DNA of 64,000 nucleotides from Agrostemma githago (lineage: Eukaryota > Streptophyta > Magnoliopsida > Caryophyllales > Caryophyllaceae), in contig OY288241.1 of the NCBI GenBank assembly GCA_958450325.1, forward strand, positions 52,524,078-52,588,077, written 5' to 3'. Made by a program: the position numbers and the translations under genes. The notes under the pieces are model-generated. The model was not told where the DNA came from and ran no database searches. It saw nothing but the letters and a program-made list of their open reading frames with translations. This document shows positions 63,517 to 64,000 of the stretch, piece by piece (the stretch's first letter is position 1; the number at the start of each line of letters is the position of its first letter).

Positions 63517-64000
63517 TGTAACACCCCGTGTTGTTGACCATTTTAGTTATTTCTAATAATGATTAATATTAATAAATCAAGTCTTGACAAACTATTTTAA
63601 TTGTAATATTCAATTCTTGTGCCTTTGGAACCTTTCTATTTCACTTCATTGTTTGCAAAACAAAAATTTCTATCGTGATCACAATTCTGCGCGATTTTGT
63701 AAAATGGTTTCTATTTTCTCATATGGACTCCGATTGAGGCGTTTCAAAAGCCTAACATTATTAATTTTCCGAGATCTACAGAATGGTGATATTAAAAATT
63801 AAAATTTATAAGTTCATCATAAAAATATTGTACTGGACAGCTCCTTTACTACGAAAATCATCACCCGACGAATCATTTCTCGACATTCGATTTCCGTACT
63901 TCTTTCACCATTGTGTGACCAAGACCACACAAAATAACAGGCTCAAGCATTCTTGAACGTCACCTTGAAGGCCAAAGTTGAAAATATTCTTTTCCAATCA
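63517..64000 (+). mobile_element. Probable start of another LTR (TGTAACACCCCG type)
   Basis: The sequence TGTAACACCCCGTGTTGTTG begins abruptly where the antisense ORF is cut. TGTAACACCCCG is a common first word of plant Ty3/gypsy LTRs, especially of Tekay-like chromoviruses. The rest of the element lies beyond the window, so the call rests on this start and the junction only. Confidence 0.45.

Overview
The window is repeat-rich chromosomal DNA from a flowering plant, most likely a eudicot. The evidence is GT-AG introns, plant-type LINEs, Ty1/copia, Athila and Tat/Ogre Ty3/gypsy elements, CACTA and hAT DNA transposons, and a short plant Use1-like SNARE gene fragment. I cannot name the species; the TACTCCGTA-type motifs hint weakly at Caryophyllales. 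I see no intact host gene. Nearly every reading frame belongs to a decayed mobile element, many of them nested inside one another.

Layout. 1-6640: an L1-type LINE on the minus strand, split by a complete solo Tat LTR (779-3109, duplication CCATG), with an older LTR piece at its 5' side (6660-6870). 6871-9550: unassigned DNA with one non-autonomous hAT element (7885-8535, duplication GCTATTGG). 9551-30690: a second LINE, split by an 18.2-kb Athila-type element on the minus strand (11647-29858, duplication AAAAC). That element has two LTRs, a primer site, gag, protease, reverse transcriptase, RNase H, integrase and an env-position ORF. Its 3' third, including part of the LTR, is tandemly duplicated with a unit of about 4.46 kb. 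30691-32167: the first two exons of a Use1-like gene fused to a LINE RNase H scrap. 32168-34987: the 5' end and transposase of a CACTA element. 34988-41142: a pol-less Tat-type element with gag, satellite-like 3' UTR and 3' LTR. 41148-41857: a third LINE piece. 42241-47476: a second Athila family on the plus strand, arranged 3' internal part, LTR, 5' internal part, with a small retroposon inside the LTR. 47477-50328: a truncated copia element on the minus strand. 50329-63516: another Tat-type element with 5' LTR, partial gag, archaeal-type RNase H plus integrase, satellite-like repeats and antisense ORFs. It is interrupted by a non-autonomous CACTA element carrying a 5S rRNA-derived segment and by a solo Tat LTR (60229-62550, duplication ATTTT). 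63517-64000 looks like the start of another LTR.

The most interesting signals are in the non-coding parts of the retroelements. (a) The two Athila families share a structured 3' module. It consists of hairpins with an ACGTGATTA loop (three tandem copies with compensatory changes in one family), followed by a hairpin with an AGGA loop directly before AGTGTGGGG. The hairpin/AGTGTGGGG unit occurs twice, about 1.65 kb apart, and the second copy is the real polypurine tract. (b) Three unrelated LTR families carry clusters of short palindromes just upstream of their TATA boxes, each family with its own sequence. One family has a second copy of this block directly upstream of the env-like ORF, suggesting an internal promoter. 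(c) The Tat element carries an antisense, apparently intron-containing ORF resembling plant mobile domain proteins. All functional statements about these signals are inference from sequence read by eye.
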